Shown here: positions 43,809 through 55,900 of the stretch, piece by piece
Layout: each line of letters starts with the position of its first letter
How positions within the stretch are numbered: position 1 is the stretch's first letter
NCBI GenBank assembly: GCA_965222535.1
Contig: OZ244957.1
Coordinates: forward strand, 868,001-932,000
Length of the DNA stretch: 64,000 bases
Source of the DNA: G965222535 sp965222535
Lineage (GTDB): Bacteria; Pseudomonadota; Gammaproteobacteria; HK1
Direction of reading: 5' to 3'
Notes under the pieces: generated by a model
What the model saw: only the letters and a program-made list of their open reading frames with translations
Database searches by the model: none
Told to the model about the DNA's origin: nothing
Program-made: the position numbers and the translations under genes

Positions 43809-45728
43809 ATGTGCGGCATTAGCGGCGTGATGGATCTGCGGCAACGGCTTGACGCCGAACAACTGGCGCATCAAATGCAGCGTATGAGCGATGCACTGAT
43901 TCATCGCGGTCCCGATAGCGGTGGGCAATGGCTCGACACCGACAACGGCGTTGCGCTTGGCTTTCGCCGGCTGGCGATCATCGACCTTGGCCCTGGCGGG
44001 GATCAACCGATGGTTTCCGCTGATCAACGCTATGTCATTAGCTATAACGGCGAAATCTACAACTACCTTGAGCTACGCAGCGAGCTTATCGGGCAAGGGG
44101 TTGCCTTTCACGGCAGTTCGGATACCGAAGTGCTGTTGGAAGCGTTCAGCCACTTCGGCATCGCGAATACGCTCAAGCGGCTGAACGGCATGTTTGCCAT
44201 CGCGCTGTGGGATCGTGAGCAGCGGCGACTGTGGTTGGTGCGCGATCGTCTGGGAATAAAACCGCTGTATTACGGCTTACTACCAGAGTTTTTCATTTTC
44301 GCCTCTGAAATTAAAGCACTCCGCGCATTTGAACCTTGGCAGCCGCAAATCGATCGCGCCGCAGTACTTGCTTTCACGCGCTTCAACTATATTCCAGCAC
44401 CGCTGTCGATTTATCAGCAGATAAGCAAGTTGCCCCCCGGCGCACTGCTGTCGCTGGCACCAAACAAACCACCTGAGTTACAGTACTACTGGACGATGTG
44501 GGACGTGGCGCATCAACCGCAGCAGGCGCTCGCGCCGACCGATGCGGTTGATGCCGCCGAGACCTTGATGCGCGACACCGTGCGCCGCCAGATGCTGGCC
44601 GATGTGCCTTACGGGGCCTTGCTCTCTGGCGGTATTGACTCATCAACCGTCGCTGCGTTGATGCAGGCAGAAAGCACTGAGCGCATCCAGACTTTCACGA
44701 TTGGTTTTGCTGACGCCGCCTATGACGAGGCCAGCGCCGCGCGTGCGGTCGCCACGCATATTGGTAGCCGGCACACCGAGTTCCGTGTCTCGGCCAGCGA
44801 CATCCTCGATCTGATCCCACAGCTGCCATTGTGGTACGACGAACCGTTCGCCGACTCATCGGCGCTGCCGACCTACCTGTTGTCACGGCTGGCGCGCCAG
44901 CATGTCACCGTGGCGTTGTCGGGGGATGGCGGCGATGAGGTCTTTCTTGGCTATAACCGCTATGCGATCGCCAGCGCGCTCTGGCGCCGCATGGCGAACA
45001 TGCCCAACTGGCGCCGCAGATTGTACGCGAGTGCGGCTGAAAGCCTGTCGATCGCCAACTGGGAGCGGCTGGCAAAGCTGATCCCGGCGGCGCGCCGCCC
45101 GCGTCAGTTGGGGGACAAGCTGCATAAACTGGCAGCGGGACTCCGACAACCCGATGCAAATGCGATCTACCGCCGCTTGGTCAGTCAATGGGAAGACCCG
45201 CAGTCACTGGTCATCGGCGCAAGTGAAAGCGCCGCCGAGGTCTGGCAACAGGCCGCATGCATTAGCGATTTCACCGAACGCATGGCATTTCTTGATACGG
45301 TCACCTATCTGCCGGACGATATTCTGACCAAGGTCGATCGCGCCAGTATGGCGGTAAGCCTTGAAGTCAGGGTGCCGCTGCTCGACCATCGCTTGGTCGA
45401 GTTTGCCTGGAGGCTGCCGCAAGCGCTGCGCTTACGCGGCTCAACCACCAAGTGGCTATTGCGTGAGGTGTGTTACCGTCATCTGCCGCAAGCGTTGGTC
45501 AATCGCCCAAAGGCCGGCTTTGCGGTACCGCTCGACAACTGGCTGCGGGGGCCGCTGCATGACTGGGCGAGGGATTTGTTGAACCTTGATCGCATCCGTG
45601 CACAAGGGATTTTCGAGCCATTGGTCGTCGCTGACAGGTGGCAACGATTTGTTGATGGCAAGGGCAATTACCAGCACGGGATGTGGGGGGTGTTGCAACT
45701 GCAGGCATGGTTGGATCACTGGACATGA
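43809..45728 (+). CDS. asnB: glutamine-hydrolysing asparagine synthetase-type enzyme
   Basis: 639 residues beginning MCGISGVMDLR: Cys2 is the nucleophile of the class II glutaminase domain (about 2-210; HRGPDSGG, SYNGEIYNY, FHGSSDTEVLLE). The synthetase domain carries the PP-loop SGGIDSS at about 273-279, ALSGDGGDEVFLGYNRY and LPDDILTKVDRASMAVSLEVRVPLLD. Members of this size next to glycosyltransferases often amidate sugars or peptides of surface polymers instead of making free asparagine, so the substrate here is open. ATG 43809. Its stop overlaps the next gene's start (ATGA), implying joint function. Confidence 0.93.
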   Translation: MCGISGVMDLRQRLDAEQLAHQMQRMSDALIHRGPDSGGQWLDTDNGVALGFRRLAIIDLGPGGDQPMVSADQRYVISYNGEIYNYLELRSELIGQGVAFHGSSDTEVLLEAFSHFGIANTLKRLNGMFAIALWDREQRRLWLVRDRLGIKPLYYGLLPEFFIFASEIKALRAFEPWQPQIDRAAVLAFTRFNYIPAPLSIYQQISKLPPGALLSLAPNKPPELQYYWTMWDVAHQPQQALAPTDAVDAAETLMRDTVRRQMLADVPYGALLSGGIDSSTVAALMQAESTERIQTFTIGFADAAYDEASAARAVATHIGSRHTEFRVSASDILDLIPQLPLWYDEPFADSSALPTYLLSRLARQHVTVALSGDGGDEVFLGYNRYAIASALWRRMANMPNWRRRLYASAAESLSIANWERLAKLIPAARRPRQLGDKLHKLAAGLRQPDANAIYRRLVSQWEDPQSLVIGASESAAEVWQQAACISDFTERMAFLDTVTYLPDDILTKVDRASMAVSLEVRVPLLDHRLVEFAWRLPQALRLRGSTTKWLLREVCYRHLPQALVNRPKAGFAVPLDNWLRGPLHDWARDLLNLDRIRAQGIFEPLVVADRWQRFVDGKGNYQHGMWGVLQLQAWLDHWT

Positions 45729-46882
45729 GCCTTGCAGGAGTCAAAATCATCTACTTGGTCAGTGAAGACTGGTACTTTTGCTCTCACCGCTTAGCGCTTG
45801 GCATCGCCGCACGTAGCGCTGGCGCCGAGGTTGTCGTGGCTACCCAGATCAATCAGCACGCCGACACAATAACCTCCGCTGGCCTGCAAGTTGAAGCGAT
45901 TACCATGCAGCGCAGCGGTGCCAATCCGCTGGCTGATATTAACACGATGCGCCAGATCACCGCGCTGTATCGGCGACGCCAACCCGACCTAGTGCATCAT
46001 GTGGCGCTGAAACCGATCCTCTACGGCAGCATCGCCGCTAAACAAGCCGCAGTGCCAGCGGTCGTCAATGCGGTCGCTGGCTTGGGGTTTATGTTCACCT
46101 CACAGAGCCTGTTGGCGCGCCTCGGTCGCCCGCTGATCAGCGGCATTCAACGGCAGCTGATGAACCGTCCGAATAATATCACTATCTTGCAAAACCCCGA
46201 TGACGTCAGGCTGTATCAGGAAAGCATTGGCGTTATCGCCGAGCGTATCAGGCTTATTCCTGGCGCTGGGGTTGATATTACCCGGTTCACGGTAACGCCC
46301 GAGCCGCAGCCGCAGCCACAGGTGATCGCACTGTGCGTCAGCCGCATGCTGCGCAACAAAGGCATCTTTGAACTGGTTGCTGCGGCCCGCTTACTGCACG
46401 CAAGAGGGGCACCGATCCGTGTGCGCTTGGTTGGGCCGGTGGACGCCAACCCGACCTCCATTCCGCAGGCGACGCTTTCCGCTTGGCGGCGTGAGGGGGT
46501 GGTAGAGGTGGCAGGCCCTTCAACGGCCATCGCGACCGAATATGCCAATGCCCATATTGCGGTGCTGCCGTCTTACGGCGAAGGGTTGCCAGTGTCGCTG
46601 CTTGAAGCCGCCGCCTGTGGCCGCCCCTTGGTCGCTACCGATGTCCCCGGCTGCCGCGAGATCTGCATCCACGAGGAGACCGGGCTGCGTGTTCCACCAC
46701 GCACCGTCGCACCCCTCGCCGAGGCGCTGGAACACCTCGCCCTCAATGCGCCGTTGCGCCAACGCTTTGGCAACAATGCGCGCCGGCTCACCGAGACGAT
46801 TTTTGCGCAATCGATCATCAACCGCCAAATCTTGTCGCTGTATCAGGAAATGTTGAACCGCGTAAAAAATACCGCGGCGTAA
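45725..46882 (+). CDS. GT4-type glycosyltransferase
   Basis: 385 residues from ATG 45725 (upstream in-frame ATG codons lie inside asnB). GT-B fold: KIIYLVSEDWYFCSHRLALG at the start, HHVALKPILYGSIAAKQA, NAVAGLGFMF, RMLRNKGIFELVAAARLL and the nucleotide-sugar/phosphate motif VLPSYGEGLPVSLLEAAACGRPLVATDVPGCREI. Sequences of this kind transfer N-acetylhexosamines or similar residues in O-antigen or capsule synthesis. Coupled to asnB by a 4-base overlap; no other polysaccharide genes adjoin. Confidence 0.9.
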   Translation: MSLAGVKIIYLVSEDWYFCSHRLALGIAARSAGAEVVVATQINQHADTITSAGLQVEAITMQRSGANPLADINTMRQITALYRRRQPDLVHHVALKPILYGSIAAKQAAVPAVVNAVAGLGFMFTSQSLLARLGRPLISGIQRQLMNRPNNITILQNPDDVRLYQESIGVIAERIRLIPGAGVDITRFTVTPEPQPQPQVIALCVSRMLRNKGIFELVAAARLLHARGAPIRVRLVGPVDANPTSIPQATLSAWRREGVVEVAGPSTAIATEYANAHIAVLPSYGEGLPVSLLEAAACGRPLVATDVPGCREICIHEETGLRVPPRTVAPLAEALEHLALNAPLRQRFGNNARRLTETIFAQSIINRQILSLYQEMLNRVKNTAA

Positions 46883-46997
46883 CAAATAATGGCTCCCACC
46901 ACGGGAATGATGGCTTCCTCGACTTTGACAGTTTTTTCGCTAAGCCCCCCCTACGATCAGCTTTATCCATTCATACAAAATGGTTTATAAGTAGCCT

Positions 46998-49900
46998 TCA
47001 CCAAAAATTAAACAAACTCTTTATGCCGATGGTTTGATCCTGATTGCCGAACACCTCCACCTGCAATCGTGGGGTATTCACTCGCAGACCCAGTTTCAGC
47101 ACCGACAGTGCATCCCGCTTCATTCCCGCTTCGGCGAACGGCGACCACAATGCCCGGCGATAATGCAGGCCGTAGCGGACGGAGAATCGGGTGCGATCGG
47201 GGATAAACCCACGACCACCACCCACCGACGGCTTCAGAGACGCGACGCCTTCCTTCCACAAGCTACCAATAGCGGTTGCCGCTTGCCCCCAACCCGGCTC
47301 TAACGCCAACGCCAACCCGCGACCCAAGTGCCCGACCGGTTGCAAGCCCACGATCACATCCAACCCCCAATCGCTATACTCTTTGCTGTGCGCTATCAGG
47401 AACCGCGCCTGCGAATGCGCCTCTAAGCCCTTATCGGGGTTGGCGTACCCAAAGCTTATGCCCATATCCAACCCCCGGCCTGCAACGGCATCGCCACCAT
47501 CTACACGTGCGCCTAACTCTACTCCACCAAAGAAACGGGCGTTGCCACTTGGCGACCAACGATGGCTCCCAGCCAACGCCAACGCCGTTCGCAGTCGATG
47601 CGATCCAGAATCGGTGGCATTGAGTCTAAAGGCCTTATCCGATTGCAACTGCACCGCGAAACCATCCGCTTTGAGCGATACCCGTACACCCTCAACCGTT
47701 ACCAACTTCTGCTCCAAACCGAATACCACCGCGTCCATCTCCAAATCAACCACGAGCGGTTCCTGAACCGCATCCCTGACCTCAACCTCCCCGGCACCAC
47801 GTCCAATCGCCCCCCAAGCATCAAAACCGTCCTTGGAGCGCCACCGCAGGTATGGGTACACGCTGGTCAATTCGGTATCAATAGCAGTGCGATTGGAGCC
47901 ATCTGCGGCCATCTCCGAGCGCCCATCGCTGCGACTTTGCGATACCGCCACCCCAAGCAACAGCCTGTCGCTGACCTGATAATCCACCCCTAGGTAACCC
48001 GACACCAAGCGACTGCTGAGCTGGATGCCGCCGTCAACATACCGAGAGCCACTGACCCTTCCCTTGCCCCACAGACTCCAGCCTTCCAGCCCGGTGCGGC
48101 GCTCTCCTTCCGCCGCCCCCAGTGACACTAGGAACGAAGTCCCGCTCAGCAGCTTGTCCTTAAATTGCTTCCATTGGGTGTCCAAATTAATATCATCCCA
48201 AGAGACCGCACGCTCTACCCCATCCCAAGTACCCATGCTCTGCCAGTAACCTTCCTGCATCCAGCGGGTCAGCCGACGGTATTGCCATCCCTTCAGCGCA
48301 TACCCAGAAATAGTTACCTGCGGTGCCGCCACAAATCGACCACCGATAGAATCTACGGCACCCGCACCGATATTCTGACTGATCTGCGCTAAAGCCATGC
48401 GCATCATCTGGGTATGAAGATCGACTACCTCGAGCACATCGGTTACCGTAACCGTAACAGCAGCAAACACGACTTGGGTACTGCTATCACTTGCCTGCAC
48501 TGTCAGGGTGTAGCCGGGGGTGCTCTCAAAGTCCTCGCCAGCACCGATGTAGCTGAGCACGCCGCTGGTAGTGCCAATGCTGAACAACGTCGTGTCGCCA
48601 ACGTTCAGACTGTAGGCCACGGCGGCACCGTCGGGATCGGTGGCGATGACGCTACCAATGCCCACTGGGGTTGCCGTCCCAGATTGGTTCTCAGCCACGG
48701 TGAAAGTGTAGCTTGCCGGGGCAAACACCAGAGCTTCCTCAACATCGGTGACTGTGACCGTGACCATCGTCATCATCATTTCGCCGCCGCCGCTGACCCG
48801 TACATTCAAAGCGTAGCTGGTACCGCTCTCGAAGTTCTCCCCATTGCCAATGTAGCTAAGCGTGCCGCTGGTGGCAGCAATGCTGAAGCGATCGCTGCCA
48901 ACGCTGATGAGCAAGCTGTAGCTCAGGGTGTCGCCGTCGGCGTCAGTAGCGGTGACGCTGCCGATAGACACTGACCCGGCTTGGTTCTCGGGTATGCTGA
49001 AGGTGTAGGCAAAAGTGCTGAATATCGGGGTGTTGTCGTTGAGGTTGGTGATGGACACCGTAACTTGGGCAGTGGCGAACAAGTCGCTGGGGCCAGCGTC
49101 GCTTGCCTGCACTGTCAGGGTGTAGCCGGGGGTGCTCTCAAAGTCCTCACCAGCACCGATGTAGCTGAGCACGCCGCTGGTGGTGCCAATGCTGAACAAC
49201 GTCGTGTCGCCAACGTTCAGACTGTAGGTCACGGCGGTACCGTCGGGATCGGTGGCGATGACGCTACCAATGCCCTCTGGGTTTGCCGCCCCAGATTGGT
49301 TCTCAGCCACGGTGAAAGTGTAGGCAGTCATATCAAACGCCGGGGGGGTGTCATTGAGGTTCTCAATGGTCACCGTGACTTGGGCAGTGGCGAACAAGAC
49401 GCTGTCGCTCGCCTGTACCGTCAGGATGTAAGCATCCGAGTGCGCCTCGAAGTCCTCGCCGCTACCGATGTAGCTGATTACGCCGCTATTGGTAGCAACC
49501 CTGAACAAGCTGCTGTCGCCAACGCTCACGCTGTAGGTCGGAGAGCCGCCGTCGGCGTCAGTAGCGGTGACGGTGCCGATGGGCACTGACCCGGCTTGGT
49601 TCTCGGGTATGCTGAAGGTGTAGGCAGTCATATCAAAAGCCGGGGGGGTGTCATTGAGGTTCTCAATGGCCACCGTGACTTGGGCAGTGGCGAACAAGAC
49701 GCTGTCGCTCGCCTGTACCGTCAGGATGTAAGCATCCGAGTGCGCCTCGAAGTCCTCGCCGCTACCGATGTAGCTGATTACGCCGCTGGCGTTAGCAACG
49801 CTGAACAAGCTGCTGTCGCCAACACTCACGCTGTAGGTCGGAGAGCCGCCATCAGCATCAGTGGCGATGACGGTGCCGATGGGCACTGACCCGGCTTGGT

Positions 49901-52900
49901 TCTCGGGTATGCTGAAGGTGTAGGCAAAAGTGCTGAATATCGGGGTGTTGTCGTTGAGGTTGGTGATGGACACCGTAACTTGGGCAGTGGCGAACAAGAC
50001 GTTGGGACCGGTGTCGCTTGCCTGCACCGTCAAGGTGTAGTTGGAGATGCTCTCAAAGTCCTCGCCGTTGCCGATGTAGCTGAGCACGCCGCTGGTAGTG
50101 CCAATGCTGAACAAGCTGCTGTCATCACCGCTCACGCTGTAGGTCGGGGCGGCGCTGCCGGCATCAGCATCACTGGCGCTGACGCTGCCGATGAGCTCTG
50201 GCCCGGCTTGGTTCTCGGGTATGCTGAAGGTGTAGGCAGTCATATCAAACGCCGGGGGGTTGTCGTTGAGGTTGGTGATGGATACCGTAACTTGGGCAGT
50301 GACGAACAAGACGTTGGGACCGGCGTCGCTTGCCTGCACCGTCAGGGTGTAAGCATCCGATCTTGTCTCGAAGTCCTCGCCAGCACCGATGTAGCTGATT
50401 ACGCCGCTATTGGTAGCAACCCTGAACAAACTGCTGTCGCCAACGCTCACGCTGTAGGTCGGAGAGCCGCCATCAGCATCACTGGCGCTGACGCTGCCGA
50501 TGAGCTCTGGCCCGGCTTGGTTCTCGGGTATGCTGAAGGTGTAGGCAGTCATACCAAACGCCGGGGGGTTGTCGTTGAGGTTGGTGATGGATACCGTAAC
50601 CACGGTGGTGACGAACAAGCCGCTGTCATTGGCGTCGTTCGCCTGCACTGTCAGGGTGTAGCTGGGGGTGCTCTCAAAGTCCTCGCCAGCACCGACGTAG
50701 CTGAGCGCACCGTTGTTGGCGGCGATGCTGAAGCGGTCACTGTCGCCGCCGGTCAGGCTGTAGATTGGAGCAACACCGCTTGGGCTGGTCGCGGTGACAT
50801 CACCTAACGCATGCGCCATTAGCATCCCGGTTTGGTTCTCGGCCAGAGTGAAGTCGTAACGAGCAAGGGCAAACACTGGGAGGTTGTCATCGACGTCAGC
50901 GATGGACACCGTGACTTGGGCAGTGGCAAACAAGACGCTGTCGCTTGCCTGTACCGTCAGGATGTAAGCAGCCGAGTGCGCCTCGAAGTCCTCGCCGCTG
51001 CCGATGTAGCTGAGCACGCCGCTGGCGGTGCCAATGCTGAACAAACTGCTGTCGCCAGCCCTTAAGCTGTAGGTCGGGGCGCTGCCGTCGGCATCAGTAG
51101 CGCTGACAGTACCTACCTGATGCGCCACCGGCGTCCCGGACCGGTTCTCGGGTAAGGCGAAGGTGTAGGCGGTCATACCAAACGCCGGGGTGTTGTCGTT
51201 GAGGTTGGTGATGGACACCGTGACTTGAGCAGTGGCGAACAAGACGTTGGGACCGGTGTCGCTTGCCTGCACCGTCAGGGTGTAGTTGGAGATGCTCTCA
51301 AAGTCCTCGCCGTTGCCGATGTAGCTGATCACGCCGCTGGCGTTAGCAACGCTGAACAAGCTGCTGTCATCAACGCTCACGCTGTAGGTCGGGGCGGCGC
51401 TGCCGGCATCAGCATCACTGGCGCTGACGGTGCCGATGGGCACTGACCCGGCTTGGTTCTCGGGTATGCTGAAGGTGTAGGCAGTCATATCAAACGCCGG
51501 GGGGTTGTCGTTGAGGTTGGTGATGGATACCGTAACTTGGGCAGTGACGAACAAGACGTTGGGACCGGCGTCGCTTGCCTGCACCGTCAGGGTGTAAGCA
51601 TCCGATCTTGTCTCGAAGTCCTCGCCAGCACCGATGTAGCTGAGCACGCCGCTGGTAGTGCCAATGCTGAACAAGCTGCTGTCATCACCGCTCACGCTGT
51701 AGGTCGGGGCAGCGCTGCCGGCATCAGCATCACTGGCGCTGACGCTGCCGATGAGCTCTGGCCCGGCTTGGTTCTCGGGTATGCTGAAGGTGTAGGCAGT
51801 CATATCAAACGCCGGGGGGTTGTCGTTGAGGTTGGTGATGGATACCGTAACTTGGGCAGTGACGAACAAGACGTTGGGACCGGCGTCGCTTGCCTGCACC
51901 GTCAGGGTGTAAGCATCCGATCTTGTCTCGAAGTCCTCGCCAGCACCGATGTAGCTGAGCACGCCGCTGGCGTTAGCAACGCTGAACAAGCTGCTGTCAT
52001 CACCGCTCACGCTGTAGGTCAGAGAGCCGCCGTCAGCATCAGTGGCGCTGACGGTGCCGACTGGTCCGACTTGGTTCTCGGGTAAGGCGAAGGTGTAGGC
52101 AGTCAGCTCAAACGCCGGGGGGTTGTCGTTGAGGTTCTCAATGGACACCGTAACTTGGGCAGTGACGAACAAGACGTTGGGACCGGCGTCGCTTGCCTGC
52201 ACCGTCAGGGTGTAAGCATCCGATCTTGTCTCGAAGTCCTCGCCAGCACCGATGTAGCTGAGCACGCCGCTGGCGTTAGCAACGCTGAACAAGCTGCTGT
52301 CATCAACGCTCACGCTGTAGGTCGGGGCGGCGCTGCCGGCATCAGCATCACTGGCGCTGACGGTGCCGATGGGCACTGACCCGGCTTGGTTCTCGGGTAT
52401 GCTGAAGGTGTAGGCAGTCATATCAAACGCCGGGGGGTTGTCGTTGAGGTTGGTGATGGATACCGTAACTTGGGCAGTGACGAACAAGACGTTGGGACCG
52501 GCGTCGCTTGCCTGCACCGTCAGGGTGTAAGCATCCGATCTTGTCTCGAAGTCCTCGCCAGCACCGATGTAGCTGAGCACGCCGCTGGCGTTAGCAACGC
52601 TGAACAAGCTGCTGTCATCACCGCTCACGCTGTAGGTCGGGGCGGCGCTGCCGGCATCAGCATCACTGGCGCTGACGCTGCCGATGAGCTCTGGCCCGGC
52701 TTGGTTCTCGGGTATGCTGAAGGTGTAGGCAGTCATATCAAACGCCGGGGGGTTGTCGTTGAGGTTGGTGATGGATACCGTAACTTGGGCAGTGACGAAC
52801 AAGACGTTGGGACCGGCGTCGCTTGCCTGCACCGTCAGGGTGTAAGCATCCGATCTTGTCTCGAAGTCCTCGCCAGCACCGATGTAGCTGAGCACGCCGC

Positions 52901-55900
52901 TGGCGTTAGCAACGCTGAACAAGCTGCTGTCATCACCGCTCACGCTGTAGGTCAGAGAGCCGCCGTCAGCATCAGTGGCGCTGACGGTGCCGACTGGTCC
53001 GACTTGGTTCTCGGGTAAGGCGAAGGTGTAGGCAGTCAGCTCAAACGCCGGGGGGTTGTCGTTGAGGTTCTCAATGGATACCGTAACTTGGGCAGTGACG
53101 AACAAGACGTTGGGACCGGCGTCGCTTGCCTGCACCGTCAGGGTGTAAGCATCCGATCTTGTCTCGAAGTCCTCGCCAGCACCGATGTAGCTGAGCACGC
53201 CGCTGGTAGTGCCAATGCTGAACAACGGCGTGTCGCCAACGTTCAAACTGTAGGTCACGGTGGCACCGTCGGGATCGGTGGCGATGACGCTGCCGATGAC
53301 AACTGATGCCCCCGTTAGGTTCTCCGCCACAGTGAAGGCGTAGGCAGTCAGCTCAAACGCCGGGGTGTTGTCGTTGAGGTTCAAAATGGCCACCGTGACT
53401 TGGGCAGTGGCAGACAAGGCGCTGGATTCACTGTCGGTCGCCTGTACCGTCAGGGCGTAAGCATCCGATCTTGTCTCGAAGTCCTCGCCAGCACCGATGT
53501 AGCTGAGCACGCCGCTGGCGGTACCAATGCTGAACAACGTCGTGTCGCCAACGCTCAGGCTATAGGTCACGGCCACCTCAAAAAATGGCACCGCGACGAT
53601 AGTCCCTATCGGAGCCGCCGGCGTCCCGGGGCGGTTCTCGGCTAGACTGAAAATATACGGAGTGCCAGTAAACCCTGGCGTGATCTTGATGTCTTCCCCT
53701 ATGCCCCCAAGTGTTACCGTATTCAGACTGCCTAGTTGAAAACCCTTTGAATACTCAGTATCCCCAGAGCCGTCATAGTTGGTGAACTTTGCTCCAGTTA
53801 CGTTGAATCTCACATAACTGTTTCTGTTCAAGGTGATGGGCGCACTGGTGGTGGTGCCTGCTGCAATCGTCACCGAGCCCGTTTGAAAATCACCATTACC
53901 AGAAGGATCGTCATCAGCACGCCATTCCACCTCCAAGGCGGTTACCGCCTCGGAACTGATCACCTGTAGCAAAATAGTGCCGTCTATCCGCTCTCCTTGC
54001 AGATAAACTTTGTAAGGATTAATAACATCCGTATCCGGCGGGTAGGTGATTTGGTTAAGATCAAGCGCCAGCGGAGTCGAGTAGTTATTTTCCAGATTTA
54101 TTATTGAAAGGCTGGTCATGCCTGCGAATAAACCACCCGGCAACCTATACCGGGTAACTCCCTCAATATAGGTGCCGGTGCTGTCAAATAGCCGGGGGGA
54201 TACAGGCTCGTAATACGTTCCATCTATGTCAGCGTAAACCTCGCCTTTGATGTAGTTATAGCTCAAGTCTATGTTTTCCAGTTCCCCCAGATGCAAAGCA
54301 TCCATTGGCAGGCTGGACAACCGATTGTGGCTCAAATTCAGTATTCTCAGATTATTAGCCAATCTGGAAAATATACCCTCTGGCAGACCCATCAGCCGGT
54401 TCTTTTGCAGATCCAACTGCTGTACATTTTGCAGGTCATCAAACAAACCGTCCGGCAGGGTGCTCAGCAGGTTGTTGGACAAATCTATCGTGGCTGCAAC
54501 CACACCAGTCAGGCCAGCGAATTCCCAAGATCGCAACGATGTGATCGATTGGTTACTGCTGGGAGAGGCACCCTCAAAAATATTATCTGTAATGCTGCTC
54601 AGCTGCTCCAGCGTTACCTCACCACAGTTTTCAACTAGAAGGTTAGAGAGGATGGCCTGTTGCACTGGCTGAATGCGGTCGCATACCCCCACCACCACCC
54701 GAATAGACACCGCTGTGGTTGCGGCATCGCTGCCATCGCTGGCGCTCAGGCGCAAGGTATAACTGTTGCGGCTGAAGGTTACGTCTTCTCCCTCGCCAAT
54801 GTAGCGCACCTCCCCATTGACATCAGCGACAAAGCGACCATCCCCCCCGGCAATGAGTGAGTAGGCTATCAAATCCCCATCGGGATCGAGTGCCAATACC
54901 GTACCCAGCACCGCAGCGGCAGGGGTATAGCGGGTCCCCTTCAAGGTGAATTGATAGTTGGTAGTGGTGAACACAGGGGGATGATCGTTGATGTTATTTA
55001 TCATCACCGTCACTGTGGCGGAAGCGCTTGCCGTAGCGACGGCGTTATCGGTCGCCTGCACCGTCAGGGTGTAGCTGGGGATACTCTCGAAATCCTCACC
55101 GCTGCCGATGTAGCTGATCACGCCGCTATTGGCGGAGACAACGAACCGGCTGCTGTCACCAACGCTTAGGCTGTAGGTCAGGCTGCCGCCGTCCGCGGTG
55201 TTAGCGGTGACAGTGCCGATGACAGCTGGTGTCTGCGCCCCCGCTTGGTTCTCCACTAGGGTAAACACGTACGGGTGCCCAATAAATATCGGAGGCGAAC
55301 TTACGATGACGTCAAGGCCGGTCGCACTGCCGCCAACGAATGCCGGACTGCTCAGCGTAACCGTCGTATGATCGGCCGCTTGTATCGGGGCTGACCCGGT
55401 ATCGGTGCCAGTATCAATCGTGACCGTGCCGGACTCAGACGCTGCACCACTGGGACTGCCGCTGGCGAGCCAATCGACAGTGATGACCCTAGGTGTATGG
55501 TGGGAACTGCGTACCTGTAGTCTACCGCCTTCCACCCCCTCTGGCACTAAAACAATCGAGAAAGATGCGCCGGGGTTGCCTTCCAGTTGCAGTCCGAGAA
55601 TACTATCGGAGAAACCTGTATTGAGTCCCGAAAATAACCGCTTGGGGAAGCTGTACAAGTTGTTGTCCCGCAAATCCAGCCGAAGTATGTCTTGTGGGCC
55701 AGCAAGCATCCCTTCTGGCAGGTTTGATAACTGGTTACCCTTCAAAGATATATCAGTTAGGACAGTCATATCCCTGAATAAACTGGCCGGCAGACTTTTT
55801 AGCTGGTTGTTACTCAAATCGATACCGGGCCCCACATTCCTCAACCCATAAAAATCCCAGAATTTGAGGTTCGTTATGCCAGAGCCGTTAATCTCTTCAG

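Noticed and set aside
48500..53600. CRISPR array or satellite DNA
   Set aside because: Units are about 315 bp, in frame and encode cadherin-like domains with conserved motifs; no short repeat-spacer pattern.
48414..53645. Long plus-strand open frames opposite the cadherin gene (repeated EVLASTDVAEHAA-type proteins)
   Set aside because: They mirror the repeat structure of the minus-strand gene codon by codon, lack ribosome-binding sites and are explained by the composition of the repeats.
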